DNA of 64,000 nucleotides from Kangiella marina (lineage in GTDB: Bacteria > Pseudomonadota > Gammaproteobacteria > Enterobacterales > Kangiellaceae): assembly GCF_039541235.1 (NCBI RefSeq), contig NZ_BAABFV010000001.1, forward strand, positions 1,612,001-1,676,000. The letters are read 5' to 3'. A model generated the notes under the pieces. It saw only the letters and a program-made list of their open reading frames with translations, was not told the DNA's origin and searched no databases. The stretch's first letter is position 1; every line of letters begins with the position of its first letter. The translations under genes and the position numbers were made by a program. Of the stretch, positions 61,809 to 64,000 are shown one piece after another.

Positions 61809-63158
61809 ATGAGCAAGAAATTATTTATCAAAACCTGGGGTTGTCAGATGAATGAATACGATTCGTCTCGTATGTCAGATCTGTTGAACAAAACTCATGG
61901 TTTAGAAGCGGCGGCATCGGCGGAAGAGGCTGATGTGGTGCTGCTGAACACTTGCTCGATCCGCGAAAAAGCTCAAGAAAAAGTGTTTTCGCAACTGGGT
62001 CAGTGGAAGAACTTAAAAAAAGACAATCCTGATTTAATTATTGGGGTTGGTGGTTGCGTGGCGTCGCAAGAAGGCGAAGCAATTCGTCAGCGTGCGCCGT
62101 ATGTGGACGTGATTTTTGGTCCACAAACGCTACACCGCTTGCCTGAAATGATTAAAGAGGCCAGTGGCGAAGGTACCACCAAAAAAGCGGTGGTTGATAT
62201 TACGTTTCCTGAAATCGAGAAGTTTGACCGCTTGCCAGAACCGCGTGCTGAAGGCCCGACGGCCTTTGTGTCGATTATGGAAGGGTGCTCGAAATACTGC
62301 TCTTTCTGTGTCGTGCCTTATACCCGCGGTGAAGAAGTCAGCCGTCCGTTTGATGATGTGCTTGCTGAGTGTGCACAGTTGGCAGCGCAAGGTGTCCGTG
62401 AAATTAATTTGTTGGGGCAGAACGTGAATGCGTACCGTGGCCCTACCCACGAAGGTCACACCGCTGATTTGGCGGAACTGATTACTTATGTCGCCGCTGT
62501 TGATGGCATCGATCGCATTCGTTTTACGACATCACACCCAGTGGAATTCTCCGATCGCTTGATTGAGGTGTATGAAGACGTGCCTGAGCTAGTCAGTCAC
62601 TTACACTTGCCGGTGCAAAGCGGTTCCGATCGTGTGTTAGCACTAATGAAGCGCGGTCATACCGCTCTTGAGTACAAGTCGAAAATTCGCCGCCTACGCA
62701 AAATTCGCCCAAACATGTCAATGTCGTCGGACTTTATCATTGGCTTCCCTGGCGAAAGCGAAGCGGATTTTGAAGATACCATGAAGCTGATTGGCGAGAT
62801 TGGTTATGATCATTCGTTTAGCTTTATTTACAGCGCGCGCCCGGGCACGCCAGCATCAGATATCGTTGATGACACTCCGATGGAAGTGAAAAAGCAACGC
62901 TTGTCGATTTTACAGCAGCGTATCAACCAGCAGGCATTTTCAATCAGCCGTAATATGGTTGGCAACAAAGAGAAAATCTTGGTTGAAGGGCCGTCTAAGA
63001 AAGATCCAATGGAGCTTCGTGGTCGTACTGAAAACAATCGCATCGTGAACTTTGTAGGGCCGCACAGTTTGATCGGCAAGTTCGCGGAAGTGACGATCAC
63101 CGATGCTTTCCCAAATTCATTGCGTGGTGAGTTTGAGCCTGATGGCTTGGTTCACTAA
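61809..63158 (+). CDS. miaB: tRNA-2-methylthio-N6-dimethylallyladenosine synthase MiaB
   Basis: A 449-residue radical-SAM methylthiotransferase that adds the 2-methylthio group to i6A37 of tRNAs. The N-terminal cluster uses Cys12, Cys49 and Cys83. The radical-SAM cluster uses Cys160, Cys164 and Cys167 ([16 protein letters not shown]). A C-terminal TRAM domain follows. Its neighbour phoH, 25 bases downstream, is the standard E. coli order (miaB-ybeZ). Confidence 0.98.
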   Translation: MSKKLFIKTWGCQMNEYDSSRMSDLLNKTHGLEAAASAEEADVVLLNTCSIREKAQEKVFSQLGQWKNLKKDNPDLIIGVGGCVASQEGEAIRQRAPYVDVIFGPQTLHRLPEMIKEASGEGTTKKAVVDITFPEIEKFDRLPEPRAEGPTAFVSIMEGCSKYCSFCVVPYTRGEEVSRPFDDVLAECAQLAAQGVREINLLGQNVNAYRGPTHEGHTADLAELITYVAAVDGIDRIRFTTSHPVEFSDRLIEVYEDVPELVSHLHLPVQSGSDRVLALMKRGHTALEYKSKIRRLRKIRPNMSMSSDFIIGFPGESEADFEDTMKLIGEIGYDHSFSFIYSARPGTPASDIVDDTPMEVKKQRLSILQQRINQQAFSISRNMVGNKEKILVEGPSKKDPMELRGRTENNRIVNFVGPHSLIGKFAEVTITDAFPNSLRGEFEPDGLVH

Positions 63159-63183
63159 GTTAATTATTGTCATAGGATAATTC

Positions 63184-64000
63184 TTGTCTCAATTATCAAA
63201 CGAAACCTTTGAACTGCTTCCGGCTGATAATAATCGTTTATCAGCTTTGTGTGGCTACCTTGATGAACATTTAAAACATATCGAGCGACGTTTGGGCGTT
63301 GAAGTCAATGTTCGTGGAAACTCGGTGAGCTTGATCGGCGAAGGTATCAATATCGCCGCCGCGCGTCAGGTGGTTGAAGGCTTATACGCCGATACCGCTA
63401 AGAAGAAAGTGTTAGATAGCGCCGATGTGCATTTAGCGATCCAAGAAATTTCTACGGAGTTAGAGTCGGCAAAACCTAAAGGTCATGTTGACGATAACGT
63501 GACCTTAGTGACAAAGCGTGGCCTGATTAAGCCGCGTAGCCCTAACCAGAAACAATATCTGCAAAATATTATTCACCATGACATCAGTTTTGGTATTGGC
63601 CCTGCGGGTACGGGTAAAACCTACCTTGCCGTGGCGAATGCCGTTGATGCGTGGGAAAAGCAGCAGGTTCGCCGTATCTTGCTAACGCGCCCAGCGGTCG
63701 AGGCGGGCGAGCGACTGGGTTTCTTGCCTGGCGATTTAGCACAGAAAGTCGATCCCTACTTACGTCCTTTATATGATGCCTTGTATGAAATGTTTGGCTT
63801 TGAAAAAGTGGCTAAACTGATGGAACGTAATGTGATTGAGGTTGCGCCGTTGGCTTATATGCGTGGTCGAACCCTCAATGATGCTTTTATTATTCTGGAC
63901 GAAAGTCAAAATACCACGGTTGAACAAATGAAAATGTTCTTAACCCGTATTGGCTTTAGTTCAAAAGCAGTGGTCACTGGTGACATTACACAGGTCGATT
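63184..64000 (+). CDS. ybeZ: PhoH-like ATPase (partial, runs off the window)
   Basis: Reading from the TTG at 63184 (AGGATAA before it), 272 residues are visible before the window ends. A KH-like N-terminal domain (RLGVEVNVRGNSVSLIGE) precedes a P-loop ATPase domain with Walker A GPAGTGKT at residues 139-146, RPAVEAGERLGFLPGDL and Walker B FIILDESQN. PhoH proteins are linked to RNA handling and ribosome quality. No ATG lies near the start of the conserved part, so TTG is the best start. The 3' end is outside the window. Confidence 0.93.
   Translation, partial: MSQLSNETFELLPADNNRLSALCGYLDEHLKHIERRLGVEVNVRGNSVSLIGEGINIAAARQVVEGLYADTAKKKVLDSADVHLAIQEISTELESAKPKGHVDDNVTLVTKRGLIKPRSPNQKQYLQNIIHHDISFGIGPAGTGKTYLAVANAVDAWEKQQVRRILLTRPAVEAGERLGFLPGDLAQKVDPYLRPLYDALYEMFGFEKVAKLMERNVIEVAPLAYMRGRTLNDAFIILDESQNTTVEQMKMFLTRIGFSSKAVVTGDITQVD

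Overview
The window looks like ordinary chromosome from a marine gammaproteobacterium. Three things point there: an E. coli-like order metY-rimP-nusA-infB-rbfA-truB-rpsO-pnp, a split nuoC/nuoD complex I operon, and exported proteases with paired PPC domains. A Kangiella-type genome (Kangiellaceae) is my best guess. It rests on gene content and protein style, not on a search. No prophage, insertion sequence, CRISPR array or rRNA operon was seen.

Layout. 1-6.9 kb: the end of a FecR/LysM-like protein, a CHASE2 histidine kinase, a DMT permease, then DsbD, CutA and FxsA. 7.0-9.2 kb: groES-groEL behind a CIRCE operator that overlaps a sigma-32 promoter, followed by a 126-bp imperfect palindrome and a terminator. 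9.2-12.6 kb: a 41-residue basic protein with its own strong promoter, a possibly structured RNA stretch, a small lipoprotein, a coiled-coil protein, beta-carbonic anhydrase and an unknown protein. 12.6-18.1 kb: a PstS-like/OmpA fusion, a thioesterase, and a three-gene set (VWA lipoprotein, ECF sigma factor, membrane partner) sharing a TonB-receptor-like VVTGSR motif. 18.3-22.6 kb: cytochrome c oxidase coxB-coxA-ctaG-coxC. 22.6-26.7 kb: a Fur-box-separated divergent pair (PiuC-type hydroxylase and a Gly/Glu-rich exported protein), a YheT-type hydrolase and an HD-GYP protein.

26.9-41.4 kb is a complete 14-gene nuoA-N operon. Together with the cox cluster it supplies both ends of an aerobic respiratory chain. 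41.4-51.2 kb is the translation and RNA-processing block, starting with initiator tRNA. It has an attenuator-like leader before rimP and a hairpin-rich leader before rpsO, and ends with polynucleotide phosphorylase. 51.2-60.2 kb carries a CPBP membrane protease, two small unknown proteins, an EEP-family phosphatase/nuclease, secreted M28 and M4 metalloproteases with almost identical PPC tails, a solitary VIT-like protein and a YceI lipoprotein. 60.3-64 kb holds a sodium:solute symporter, miaB and the start of a phoH-like gene that runs off the window.

Most genes are housekeeping. The parts least explained by known families are the 9.3-9.7 kb small-gene/RNA region, the VWA-sigma-membrane protein trio, and the Fur-linked Gly/Glu-rich protein.
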